A stretch of DNA of 42,775 nt from NCBI GenBank assembly GCA_008933635.1, contig WBUQ01000018.1:1-42775 (forward strand), read 5' to 3'. Origin of the DNA: Desulfobulbaceae bacterium (GTDB lineage Bacteria; Desulfobacterota; Desulfobulbia; Desulfobulbales; Desulfocapsaceae). Under the pieces are notes generated by a model. That model did no database searches. It was not told where the DNA came from and saw only the letters and a list, made by a program, of their open reading frames with translations. Position numbers and translations under genes: made by a program. Numbering within the stretch: the stretch's first letter is position 1; each line of letters starts with the position of its first letter. Positions 34,218 through 42,702 of the stretch are shown one piece after another.

Positions 34218-35773
34218 TTTTGCACTCCCTCCAGGACAGATCCGCCATCCAAGCGGCCGTTAAACATCCATAAATCGGTGGTCTGAATATCGATGCGTTT
34301 GTCGACGATTAATTTGTCAACCCCTGGCAGTATTCTTTCCATGGTTTCGATATAAAGACGGGTTTGGGTAATTTCTCTGTTTTCATTAAAAGCGGTCAAG
34401 CGGGTTTGAAAAGAACCCGCATCTCCTCGGCTACGGGTGATTTTTTCTTCCCGGTAGGCTTCGGCTGTTGCAGCGATTTCGGCGGCCTGCCCGCGACTAG
34501 CAGGAATGACTTCGTTTTTGTAGGCATAGGCTTCGTTGAGATATGTGACCTGATCTTCTTTGGCGCTGGCCACATCCTGGAATGCGGGCAAGACCTCCTC
34601 GGGTGGGCTAGCTTTGACTAATTGAACCGCAATTACACGAACACCAGCTTTTGTCTTATTCAGTATTTCTTGAGCCGCAGTGAGGGTTTTTTCCTGGATG
34701 TCAGCCTTACCTTCGGTGAGAACAGTATCCACGCGGTGGCGGCTGATGATCTGGCGGAGGGCTGATTCAGTGGCAAGACCCACAATTTTTTCCGGTTCGG
34801 AGACGCCGTAGGCAAAATCAAAAGCACTCTGAACGGAATAGTGTACCGTGGCGCCCACTTCGATAAGATTTTCATCGCCAGTGAGCATCAGGGATCTTTG
34901 CGTTTCGGCTGTACGAACTTTGTCGACATCAACGAGATCCACCGTGCTGAAGGGCCATGGTAGTCGGTAGTGTATTCCTGGTTGGATATCGGTTGCCGTA
35001 GGTTTTCCGAATCGCTTTTCGATGGCCACCTGATCCGATCCGACAGTATAAATACCTGTGGCGAGATAGGTTGTCAGGAGAATTGGTGCGCTGATCTTGC
35101 GCAAGCATGGGCTCCATTTTGCACCATGTTGCAACAAGAAATTGCCATGCAGCACATCCGGAAGACCACCGGCTCGCAATGCAATCGATGCGCCAAACAT
35201 GATTTCCAGGCCAGCCCAAGCAACCAAGGCAACCACAACAACCGCAGCCAAGCGATCCATGGTAGTTAGGCCGACTTGGTAGCCGACCAAGCCGACTACA
35301 ACGACCATGGAACTGTACATATCTAACTTGGAATGGAAGCCGTCAGCGATCAAGCTGGGTGAATTGGTTTCTCGGCCTACGAAAATTTTATAACGGGCCA
35401 TAAAGAAGCAGATGACGATAGTGAGTCCGGCACCAGCGGTGACAACCGGTACGTTGGTAAGGGTCGTTTGTTCGGCCCGAATGACCTCCATGAAAATGTC
35501 GAAGCCGGCGTAAAGAATCAATAGACCAATGATCAAGGCCACGACATTTTCGATACGGCTGATGCCGTGACTACGTCGTACGTCTTCCCTTCGGGTCAAG
35601 ATCAAACCTGACAGCACGATTCCCGAGACAAAGATATCCGAGAAGGAATGCCACGCTCCTGCTTTCAGCGCCAAGCTGCCAGAATACCAGGCCATGCCTA
35701 ATTTTAGTATTATCAGACCGACATTGACTCCGATAGTCACTGCCAGTGTTCTCTCTTTTCTGTTGAGCTGCAC
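34214..35773 (-). CDS. Fusion of cation diffusion facilitator and HflK-like SPFH domain
   Basis: 519 residues from GTG 35773 with GGAGGAG upstream. Residues 1-203 are a CDF transporter membrane domain of about six helices. Two HxxxD metal sites, H42-x3-D46 (GAWHSFSDIF) and H147-x3-D151 (ADGFHSKLD), fall in the expected second and fifth helices. This is the His-Asp/His-Asp pattern of zinc-type CDFs. The usual cytoplasmic CDF domain is missing. From ~225 there is a new membrane helix (ISAPILLTTYLATGIYTVGS), then an HflK-like SPFH domain (SDQVAIEKRFGKPTATDIQP, GIHYRLPWPFSTVDLVDVDK) and coiled coil. The frame is continuous with no shift between halves. I infer a metal transporter built into an HflKC-like membrane ring. 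Confidence 0.9.
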   Translation of the reverse strand: MQLNRKERTLAVTIGVNVGLIILKLGMAWYSGSLALKAGAWHSFSDIFVSGIVLSGLILTRREDVRRSHGISRIENVVALIIGLLILYAGFDIFMEVIRAEQTTLTNVPVVTAGAGLTIVICFFMARYKIFVGRETNSPSLIADGFHSKLDMYSSMVVVVGLVGYQVGLTTMDRLAAVVVVALVAWAGLEIMFGASIALRAGGLPDVLHGNFLLQHGAKWSPCLRKISAPILLTTYLATGIYTVGSDQVAIEKRFGKPTATDIQPGIHYRLPWPFSTVDLVDVDKVRTAETQRSLMLTGDENLIEVGATVHYSVQSAFDFAYGVSEPEKIVGLATESALRQIISRHRVDTVLTEGKADIQEKTLTAAQEILNKTKAGVRVIAVQLVKASPPEEVLPAFQDVASAKEDQVTYLNEAYAYKNEVIPASRGQAAEIAATAEAYREEKITRSRGDAGSFQTRLTAFNENREITQTRLYIETMERILPGVDKLIVDKRIDIQTTDLWMFNGRLDGGSVLEGVQK

Positions 35774-35788
35774 CTTGGCTCCTCCTCG

Positions 35789-37354
35789 TTATGCGCCTTC
35801 TTCCAGTATCGAATCTATGGTCTCATCAAAAATGATCAGGTTGGCCTGGTCTAGTAAGTCTTTCTCCATCTTGAGAGTTAATTCGTCATGTTTACGGGCG
35901 GTAATCTCCTGTTTGATTGTTGCACGGGCTTGTTCAAACGTCATGTGCGCAGATTCTTGGCGTTCACGCACTTGAACGATGTAATAGCTGTTGTAAAACA
36001 GAAACGGCAAGCTAATGTCCTGTTCTCCAAGGCCAAGCACATTTTCGTGGAATCCGTGGCTGGCGATTTCTTCGATAATCTCGGTTTTTTCCGAAATCCA
36101 TCCATCCAAAGCACCTCCTTTTTGGGCTGTTTCGAGGTCTTCTGAATATTCCTTGGCGATTTTATCAAAAGGCTCGGCTTTCCTGAACGGGCCGGGGTTG
36201 AGCTTCTTGTAGGCATCCTTGACCTTTTTTTCCGCTTGCTTTTTCTCCGCATCCGTTTGACCGGCACCGATGCGGATATAGTTGACTCGCACTTGGGGTG
36301 GTTGGACGAACACCTCTGAATTCTTCTTAAAAAAGGCTTGCATCTCTTCCTCAGATACCTTGATTTGATCGTCCACCTCTTCTTGATGAAGTATTTGTAT
36401 GAGAATATCTTCTCGGATATGATCGCGTTCGTTTTTGGTCTCTGTGCTCAACATCTGATCGTAGCTGTCTTCTACCAGTAACAGCCTATCGATCATCGTA
36501 TTCAGAAGTTTCTTCTTCGATGCAAAATCCCCATACCGTTCGCGTTCGTCTTGCGGAAGTTCCTCGAATTCTTCATAAAATTCTCCGACAGTGAAGGGTT
36601 TGCCATGGATGGTCATCAATGTGCGATTTTGTTTTTCCTGGAACCACAGAGCTGTGTTTTTAGTACGAACGGCCTTTGCAACGTCATCTCTGGCGGTTTC
36701 GAAGGATTTTCCAGAATAGGTATTCCTGTTTTGTTCATAATGCATTCTCAGATCAGCTTCTAGCGGTTCAGGGACTTGAAGAAGCTCATCGTAACGTGCG
36801 ATTACGGCATTCTTTCGTAAATTTTCCAGGTAGTCTTGAAAATAACGCGCCTCTTTTTCAGTCTGAATCAGGGAGCGAACCTGATCGGTTGCCTGGGCAA
36901 GTGTATCTTGACCGAAAGCAGTGCGATCCCTCTCATAACGTTCTCTCACCTCTTCGTCGGTGACCTTGATCTTTTGTCTATGGCTATTTGAAAGCTCCGA
37001 GATGTTCAGCTCCTCCGATATATGTTTCATTGCATGTTTAATGTTTTTTCGGTTATCCATTTTCATGGAGGTGATTTTACGATTGATCATTTTGTCGAGA
37101 ACCAGCCCTTCGACAAGTTTGCGGTATGTTTCTTTTTCGCGAAGCTGCTCTATTGCTTCACTGTTTTTTTCAAAAGCCTTTTGTAAGTCAGCGACAGTTT
37201 TTTTCATTTCCTGGCGGGTGATCTTTCCTCCTTCGAACACCGCGACTGTATCGGCATCCTGTGGTTGGGGCGAATTCCAACAACCGGAGAGAAGGACTGC
37301 TGCTATTAAAACTGTGACGATGAAAGGCAGTATGGGGTAAGTCTTTTGTTGCAT
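35789..37354 (-). CDS. Lipoprotein peptidyl-prolyl isomerase (PpiC/SurA-type)
   Basis: 521 residues. The lipoprotein signal is clear: FIVTVLIAAVLLSGC with the lipidated Cys at 25. A SurA-N-like helical region follows (KLVEGLVLDKMINRKITSMK). Two long chaperone segments then lead to a parvulin domain: VRVNYIRIGAGQTDAEKKQA, FDKIAKEYSEDLETAQKGGA and GEQDISLPFLFYNSYYIVQV. It would be anchored in the periplasm, folding or delivering envelope proteins. It heads the operon with the CDF-SPFH fusion, hflC, hflK and the hibernation factor. It is divergent from the two-component system, which may control the operon. Confidence 0.92.
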   Translation of the reverse strand: MQQKTYPILPFIVTVLIAAVLLSGCWNSPQPQDADTVAVFEGGKITRQEMKKTVADLQKAFEKNSEAIEQLREKETYRKLVEGLVLDKMINRKITSMKMDNRKNIKHAMKHISEELNISELSNSHRQKIKVTDEEVRERYERDRTAFGQDTLAQATDQVRSLIQTEKEARYFQDYLENLRKNAVIARYDELLQVPEPLEADLRMHYEQNRNTYSGKSFETARDDVAKAVRTKNTALWFQEKQNRTLMTIHGKPFTVGEFYEEFEELPQDERERYGDFASKKKLLNTMIDRLLLVEDSYDQMLSTETKNERDHIREDILIQILHQEEVDDQIKVSEEEMQAFFKKNSEVFVQPPQVRVNYIRIGAGQTDAEKKQAEKKVKDAYKKLNPGPFRKAEPFDKIAKEYSEDLETAQKGGALDGWISEKTEIIEEIASHGFHENVLGLGEQDISLPFLFYNSYYIVQVRERQESAHMTFEQARATIKQEITARKHDELTLKMEKDLLDQANLIIFDETIDSILEEGA

Positions 37355-37423
37355 TGTTTCCCCTATTGTGATCAGCGTTGATTGCCGGAATTTTCGAGGT
37401 AATCCTTCGATAGCATATGCTTA

Positions 37424-37471
37424 GGATACCCGTGCACCTCGCAGGAGGAGTTGTGAAGTGCACGGGTGTCC
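37424..37471. promoter_or_regulatory. Inverted repeat between the divergent PpiC and two-component genes
   Basis: GGATACCCGTGCAC (37424-37437) pairs with GTGCACGGGTGTCC (37458-37471) at 13 of 14 positions, with a 20-base loop containing AGGAGGAG. It lies in the ~360-base divergent intergenic region. It is a candidate operator for the adjacent OmpR-type regulator or a hairpin in a leader transcript. Confidence 0.45.
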
Positions 37472-37716
37472 ATTATGAAAAATGGCTTGCAGGGTCCTAG
37501 GAGAGATCCCGGCAACCATGTTGAATAACTTTCTACCAATAAAAAATTGCTGGAACCTTACTGCACCGTTACTTTTTTGAAGGAATCTGATTTATTATTG
37601 ATCTAAGCTTCTCGCAAGGCTATGCATGAAGTTGTATGAGACCGCCTTTGCGAACTAGGAGCAAGAGGTCGAATGACGAAAGTTCCATGTGTGGGCAATG
37701 GGAGGAAAGATACTTC

Positions 37717-38394
37717 ATGAGAGTGCTATTGATTGAAGATGACCGCCAGATATCCGATTTCATCAGCAAAGGTCTGATCCAGGCTAACTTTGCAGTTGAT
37801 CAGGCCGATGATGGGGAAACCGGGTTATTGCTTGCCAGACAAGCGCATTATGACGCAGCCGTTGTTGATTTGATGCTACCCAAACTGGATGGTTTGAGTT
37901 TGATTGAAACTCTGAGAAAAGCGAAAATCAAAACACCGGTGTTGATTTTAAGCGCCAAGCGAGGTGTGGACGACCGTATCAGAGGATTGGAAAGTGGAGG
38001 GGATGACTACCTGGAAAAGCCTTTTGTTTTTGGAGAATTACTGGCGCGTCTGCATGCCCTTATACGCCGTGCCGGCGGTCTGTCGGAGCCAACAAGTCTG
38101 TCATATGCCGATTTGACCATGGATTTGCTGAAGAGAGAGATCAAACGGTCCGGTGAAGTTATTGAGTTGCAACCGAGAGAATTCGCCCTCCTTGAGTACC
38201 TGTTGCGCAATTCCGAGCGAGTTCTTTCTAAGACCATGATATTGGAGCGTATTTGGGATTATCGTTTCGATCCTCAGACCAACGTCATCGATGTGTTGGT
38301 CTCACGTTTGCGAAGTAAAATTGACCGGGATTTTCCTAGCAAACTCATACATACCGTCCGTGGTATAGGTTATGTTCTTAAAATCTCCCCTTAA
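37717..38394 (+). CDS. OmpR-family response regulator
   Basis: 225 residues from ATG 37717, with GGAGG 11 bases upstream; a longer upstream frame has no support. Receiver domain: MRVLLIEDDRQIS, phospho-acceptor D51 in AAVVDLMLPKLDG, LILSAKRG with the conserved Ser and Ala-Lys, and LEKPF with the Lys. The C-terminal winged helix of the OmpR/PhoB type (LQPREFALLEYLLRNSERVL, DPQTNVIDVLVSRLRSKID) binds DNA. It is overlapped by the sensor kinase gene. By position it may regulate the divergent PpiC/CDF-SPFH/hflCK operon. Confidence 0.96.
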   Translation: MRVLLIEDDRQISDFISKGLIQANFAVDQADDGETGLLLARQAHYDAAVVDLMLPKLDGLSLIETLRKAKIKTPVLILSAKRGVDDRIRGLESGGDDYLEKPFVFGELLARLHALIRRAGGLSEPTSLSYADLTMDLLKREIKRSGEVIELQPREFALLEYLLRNSERVLSKTMILERIWDYRFDPQTNVIDVLVSRLRSKIDRDFPSKLIHTVRGIGYVLKISP

Positions 38395-39772
38395 GTCAGT
38401 AAAAAGTATCAAATTCAAGATAACCGTTCTGTATTCCGGACTTTTCCTTTTCAGTTCTCTTTTACTTTTTGCTGCTATCTATGTCTCCATTGCTTCGACC
38501 TTGACACGTCATGATCGAGAAATGCTACTCACAGAGCTCAGGGAGCTGGCATCTGAATATTCTAATAGCGGTTTGCCGGCTACCGAAAAGCTTCTTGAGG
38601 TGAAACGTAAATTCCATCGGCAACATCCATTTCTCGTGCGTATCGCTGATGTGGGCAACCGTACCGTGGATATTTACATGCCTTCGCCTTGGACGGAATT
38701 CAACGTAGAAAAACTGGAGGAAATGCCCCCTGAAGAACAGCCGTTATGGCTCAATCTCCCTGCCATAGGAGGAGATCATTATCTCGATGTGGCTTCTATG
38801 CGCCTTAATAACAGATACTGGTTGCAGGTGGGGATGAGCAGCGAGGAGAGGGATAATATTTTGCTTCGCCTTCGCGCAACTTTCTGGGTTGTGTTTGGTC
38901 CGATGGTGATATTAGGCTTCATCTGTGGATGGATACTAGCCTATAATGTGTTACGGCCTGTACGTAATCTGCTCTTCGCTGTGAAATCAGTCCAAACTGG
39001 GATTATGGATGCCCATGTGCCCGTGCGCGGCGTAGGCGACGAGCTGGATGAATTGGCCATTCATTTCAACAAAATGCTGCAGAAAATTTCGGCGGTATTG
39101 CAGGCTATGAAGGACTGTGTGGATAATGTTGCCCATGACTTGCGCACCCCGGTTACACGGTTGCGTAACCTGGCTGAAAATGCCTTGCAGGAGCCCTACA
39201 ATACTTTCAGTCAACATGCGGCACTTGTTTCATGTGCTGAGGAGTCTGAACGCATTAACGTGATGCTCAATATTTTACTGGATATCTCAGAGGCTGAATC
39301 GGGTGTTATGCAGCTTGATCGCCAGAATATCAAAATATATGGATTGGTGCAAAACATCGTCGATGCCTATAGTTTATTAGCTGAAGATAAGTCGATCCAA
39401 ATTCGGATAGACGGTGATTGCATGCTGGAAGCCAAGATAGATCCAAACCGTATGAGTCAGGCTCTGGCGAATTTGATAGATAATGCCGTAAAATACACTC
39501 CTGCCGGTGGGATGATAGATATTGTTTTTCTGATTGATGAGGAAAATGTCATTATCCGCATCCATGATAGCGGGATAGGTATCGACCCTGAAGAATTGCC
39601 CCAGATCTGGGACCGCCTTTATAGAGGAAAACAGAATCGGAGTCAAAGGGGGCTTGGCCTTGGGTTGAGCCAGGTAAAGGCTATTGTTGAGGCTCACCGA
39701 GGCAATATCAAGGTTGCCAGTGAGCGTGGTCAGGGTTCTGTCTTCACAATTTCTCTCCCTGCCATGATTTGA
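38372..39772 (+). CDS. Sensor histidine kinase
   Basis: 466 residues; its ATG 38372 overlaps the regulator gene by 23 bases. A first membrane helix (LYSGLFLFSSLLLFAAIYVS) is followed by a periplasmic sensing loop of ~140 residues and a second helix (FWVVFGPMVILGFICGWILA). A HAMP domain follows, then the dimerisation box NVAHDLRTPVTRLR with phospho-acceptor H255. The ATPase domain includes NLIDNAVKYTPAGG (N box), IRIHDSGIGIDPEELP (G1) and RGLGLGLSQVKAIVEAH (G2). It autophosphorylates and passes phosphate to the regulator upstream. The ligand is unknown; the neighbours suggest an envelope-stress or metal signal. Confidence 0.96.
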   Translation: MFLKSPLKSVKSIKFKITVLYSGLFLFSSLLLFAAIYVSIASTLTRHDREMLLTELRELASEYSNSGLPATEKLLEVKRKFHRQHPFLVRIADVGNRTVDIYMPSPWTEFNVEKLEEMPPEEQPLWLNLPAIGGDHYLDVASMRLNNRYWLQVGMSSEERDNILLRLRATFWVVFGPMVILGFICGWILAYNVLRPVRNLLFAVKSVQTGIMDAHVPVRGVGDELDELAIHFNKMLQKISAVLQAMKDCVDNVAHDLRTPVTRLRNLAENALQEPYNTFSQHAALVSCAEESERINVMLNILLDISEAESGVMQLDRQNIKIYGLVQNIVDAYSLLAEDKSIQIRIDGDCMLEAKIDPNRMSQALANLIDNAVKYTPAGGMIDIVFLIDEENVIIRIHDSGIGIDPEELPQIWDRLYRGKQNRSQRGLGLGLSQVKAIVEAHRGNIKVASERGQGSVFTISLPAMI

Positions 39773-39883
39773 TACATGTCTTCCCCATTCAATGCGTGAA
39801 ACATGAATATCGCTGTGTTTTTCTCACACTTCAAATTTAACCTCAGTTACGCCAGGCCAAACAGGAACAGAGGGTGAGGATTT

Positions 39884-40210
39884 TTGATTATAAAGACAAC
39901 ATTGCTGTTTATTGCCACAGCTTTGGCGGAAATTATCGGTTGTTTCTTGCCCTATGTCTGGTTGCGCAAAGGTGGCGCGGTTTGGTTGCTGTTGCCGGCT
40001 GCTGCAAGCCTCGTCCTGTTCGTCTGGTTGTTGAGCCTTCACCCAGTTGCCAGCGGTCGGGTATATGCCGCTTACGGCGGAGTGTATGTGGCAACCGCCT
40101 TGGTTTGGCTACGAGTGGTAGATGGGGTGAAATTGTCAGTTATAGACTGGATTGGAGCAGGTGTCGCCTTGCTTGGCATGGCGATCATTGTGGTGGGATG
40201 GCGTTCGTAA
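39884..40210 (+). CDS. YnfA/UPF0060-family membrane protein
   Basis: 108 residues from TTG 39884, with GAGGA just upstream. Four predicted transmembrane helices: [60 protein letters not shown] and [18 protein letters not shown]. The GGVY-A-x-A-L-x-W core and the [11 protein letters not shown] start match the UPF0060 (YnfA) family, distantly like small multidrug-resistance transporters. Its role is uncertain. It follows the kinase gene by 110 bases on the same strand, so it may be part of the same stress response. Confidence 0.9.
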   Translation: MIIKTTLLFIATALAEIIGCFLPYVWLRKGGAVWLLLPAAASLVLFVWLLSLHPVASGRVYAAYGGVYVATALVWLRVVDGVKLSVIDWIGAGVALLGMAIIVVGWRS

Positions 40211-40325
40211 GGCGCTCGATCAACGTTTTTTCTGAGGTTTCGTGTGCATTCTTTTTAGGGTTACTCGTCTTGGTGGCAACATCCCGGTTGAGGTCGATCA
40301 GTCAGCCCCTTTTCATTCTTTCTCA

Positions 40326-41147
40326 TTAACACACAATAAGCACAGGACATGGTGCTTCCCGCACAATAGCAATATTGGTGTTTCCAAAAAGAAATTCCTG
40401 AGCTTTTGACATCTTTGTACATCCTACTATGATCATGTCATAATGGCCACGACGCTGCTCTTCCAAGATGCTGTTGGCTATTGTTTTTCCTTCAATAGTT
40501 ATATTTCGTTCCCGAACGTTTGTTTCGGAGATTCCTCCTTGGAGTATGATCGTTTTAGTGCGTTCCATGAGATGGATCATTTCGGTGTTTGATTTTACAA
40601 AAGCCGCTTGGAATTCTTCTTTTGTAGCAAAAAAGTCTTGCGATTGAATTCTTAGGAATCCCATTGCCGTGATAGTAATATTTCTTTGATGTGAAAAATT
40701 GTCGGCTATGTAGTGGGCAGCACTAATAGTATTTCCCGCACTATGAATGCAGAAGAGTATGTTTTGGGTTTGTCGGGGAATCGCTTCGTCGTAGTCGTTT
40801 GAAGCTAAGGTGAACTGAGTTCTTCGAAGATCGTAGTACGTGCCGACAAAATACCCAGCCGCATTGAAGAGAGCAATTTCCAGCAGATTGCTGAAATATG
40901 CAACGCTGCCAACAGGACTGTCCATCATGGCGCAGGGGAGATAAAGAGCAGAGGCGGCGAGAGAAGTGAACATTCCCCCCTTTTTTCCGAACCAATAGGC
41001 CCCTAAAAGTATTGGGATAAAATACAATTCGCGGTTTATTATATCGACAGAGGAGAGGTGAAGTGTCGTGGTGTAATCGAACAAAGCAATGAGTAGTATA
41101 GTAAATACCACGATCGCAATTTTATGAGATTTTTTGAAAGAAATCAT
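40326..41147 (-). CDS. Membrane-anchored universal stress protein (UspA domain)
   Basis: 273 residues. The N-terminal ~110 residues hold three to four membrane helices (IAIVVFTILLIALFDYTTTL, FIPILLGAYWFGKKGG, LLEIALFNAAGYFVGTYY), similar to the membrane part of DUF4118-type sensors. The C-terminal half is a UspA fold: ILFCIHSAGNTISAAHYIAD, a variable middle, and MIIVGCTKMSKAQEFLFGNT then VREAPCPVLIVC. The ATP-binding G-x2-G-x9-G(S/T) motif is altered, so nucleotide binding is doubtful. UspA proteins usually are soluble, so the membrane anchor is notable. It probably belongs to the stress cluster. AAGGA precedes ATG 41147. Confidence 0.85.
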   Translation of the reverse strand: MISFKKSHKIAIVVFTILLIALFDYTTTLHLSSVDIINRELYFIPILLGAYWFGKKGGMFTSLAASALYLPCAMMDSPVGSVAYFSNLLEIALFNAAGYFVGTYYDLRRTQFTLASNDYDEAIPRQTQNILFCIHSAGNTISAAHYIADNFSHQRNITITAMGFLRIQSQDFFATKEEFQAAFVKSNTEMIHLMERTKTIILQGGISETNVRERNITIEGKTIANSILEEQRRGHYDMIIVGCTKMSKAQEFLFGNTNIAIVREAPCPVLIVC

Positions 41148-41333
41148 GATAATCCTTGTTTATAAAATACGACTTGCCCTCATTTTATTTCCGTAACAAT
41201 CGGTGCCAATAAAGCATACGAAAAATTATGTGGAAGCTCAAATAGGGGCGGGGAATGAAAAATGAAATGCAGCAAGGTTGAACATCATTACCATTCCAAT
41301 GGTGATTTGTTTTCTGCTAATCTTTATTGTCCA

Positions 41334-42311
41334 TTAATGAATGCTGGGGACGCCGTCAAGATCGCGCAAGGCGTCACGGAGGTCATCAAGCACTTCATCA
41401 ACAGATTCATAATACACAGTCGAGTATCCTGAGAAATGAAGGAGAACATTATTCAAACGTTCCGGAATGTATGGGTACACTTTCTTTAAATTGACAAGAC
41501 GGTTTTGTTCCATGATAGAAAAATCTTCTGGCTGTAAACAATCCACTACGCTTTTGAACATTGGGTTTGTTTTTATATCAGCATAGAAATACACTCCCAT
41601 TCCTACTAAATAGGTGATGACTTTTCCTAGTCCACTAAGATCCATGCTGTACGGATTGGCAGGGAAATCGTAAATGTAGTCGAAATCGATCCAACGGTAG
41701 ATGTTCTGATCCCGATCAAATAAGATATGGTCCCACCGAACGTCCCCATGAACAAGACCGTTCTCATGAAGAAAAGTTAGTGATTGTAGGCAATCACTAA
41801 CCCCGGTTAAAATCCCCAAAAGTTTGGTGTGAAAGAACTCCTCATGGGGAATGTTATAACTCCCCACTAGTTTATTCAGTGAGGGGCCGCTAATATAATC
41901 AATAACTCGCACATTATTTCCAGCTATATCATTTACATCGTCTCCATGCATAAAGAATGGATTCTCTTGGACGGCACTAAGTACCCGTGCTTCCTTGAGT
42001 GGACTTCTGCAGAAATGAACCTTATATCCACCAACTTCAATATCAAACTCTTCGAAGAAAACCAGCTTTACAATCTTTGTCTCTCCTGTCCGCAAGTTGA
42101 TGGTTCGTTTTACCCAAAACTTAGACTCGTTATCCTGGCCAAAACCTTCCTCTCTTTCATTTCGCGTAATCAAATAAGGAGTGTCGTTGAGAATCATGAC
42201 ATCACCTGGGTCAAGCGCCATAAAATCTGTAGTGTCATCAACAATACGCATACGTGATGCAGGTTTCCTGCCCCGTTCAACAATAAGTTCTTCTACTTGA
42301 TTTTTATTCAT
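41334..42311 (-). CDS. Protein-kinase-like protein with altered catalytic loop
   Basis: 325 residues from ATG 42311, with GGAAGG 8 bases upstream; longer frames have no support. The kinase fold is recognisable: a beta-strand Lys (KIVKLVFFEEFDI), a helix-C-like Glu in LKEARVL, and the catalytic loop LVHGDVRWDHILFD (H188, G, D190). Then comes WIDFDY where kinases have DFG. The usual loop is HRDxxxxN; here it is HGDxxxDH, as in aminoglycoside/fructosamine-type kinases, and the DFG Gly is Asp. It may phosphorylate a small molecule or act as a pseudokinase. No membrane helix. It is isolated in its strand group, with a sharp hairpin about 90 bases upstream. Confidence 0.75.
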   Translation of the reverse strand: MNKNQVEELIVERGRKPASRMRIVDDTTDFMALDPGDVMILNDTPYLITRNEREEGFGQDNESKFWVKRTINLRTGETKIVKLVFFEEFDIEVGGYKVHFCRSPLKEARVLSAVQENPFFMHGDDVNDIAGNNVRVIDYISGPSLNKLVGSYNIPHEEFFHTKLLGILTGVSDCLQSLTFLHENGLVHGDVRWDHILFDRDQNIYRWIDFDYIYDFPANPYSMDLSGLGKVITYLVGMGVYFYADIKTNPMFKSVVDCLQPEDFSIMEQNRLVNLKKVYPYIPERLNNVLLHFSGYSTVYYESVDEVLDDLRDALRDLDGVPSIH

Positions 42312-42396
42312 GACATACCTTCCAGGCTTTGCACTTTGACGTAATGAAATAGTAGGGAGAAAGAGAAGAGGCACAATTGAAGAAAGAAATTTTTGC

Positions 42397-42416
42397 CGCG
42401 AAAGATTTCTTTCGCG
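42397..42416 (-). terminator. Perfect 8-bp hairpin ahead of the kinase gene
   Basis: CGCGAAAG (42397-42404) pairs with CTTTCGCG (42409-42416) around ATTT. On the minus strand it is followed by GCAAAAATTTC, on the plus strand by ATAAAAAAGG. It could end the upstream minus-strand transcript, but the T-run is poor. Confidence 0.4.
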
Positions 42417-42546
42417 ATAAAAAAGGAAAATGATACCGCCGCAGACCTCGCCCCCACATGCTTTGTCGACAAATTCGGGTCATCCACTTTTGGTTCAGTA
42501 TATCGCAAACCTTCAGCAGGTTTTCATATAACGTTGCCATATCAGC

Positions 42547-42599
42547 CACCCCGAGGTTTCAAATCTTTTCAATTTACTGTAAGGATTGATCTCGGGGTG
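42547..42599. other. Inverted repeat in the intergenic gap
   Basis: CACCCCGAG (42547-42555) pairs perfectly with CTCGGGGTG (42591-42599), separated by 35 bases. It lies within the 391-base gap 42312-42702, which holds no recognised gene. A second imperfect pair, GCCTGACCTGACA (42645-42657) with TGTCAGATCAGGC (42682-42694), one mismatch, lies near the end of the Gly-rich gene and may be its terminator. Confidence 0.45.
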
Positions 42600-42702
42600 T
42601 CCAATAATTTAGATGCCTTACTGTTGCTAACGTTGATATTGACTGCCTGACCTGACATCCACACGGCATGTTGTCCGTTTTCTGTCAGATCAGGCCGACA
42701 TA

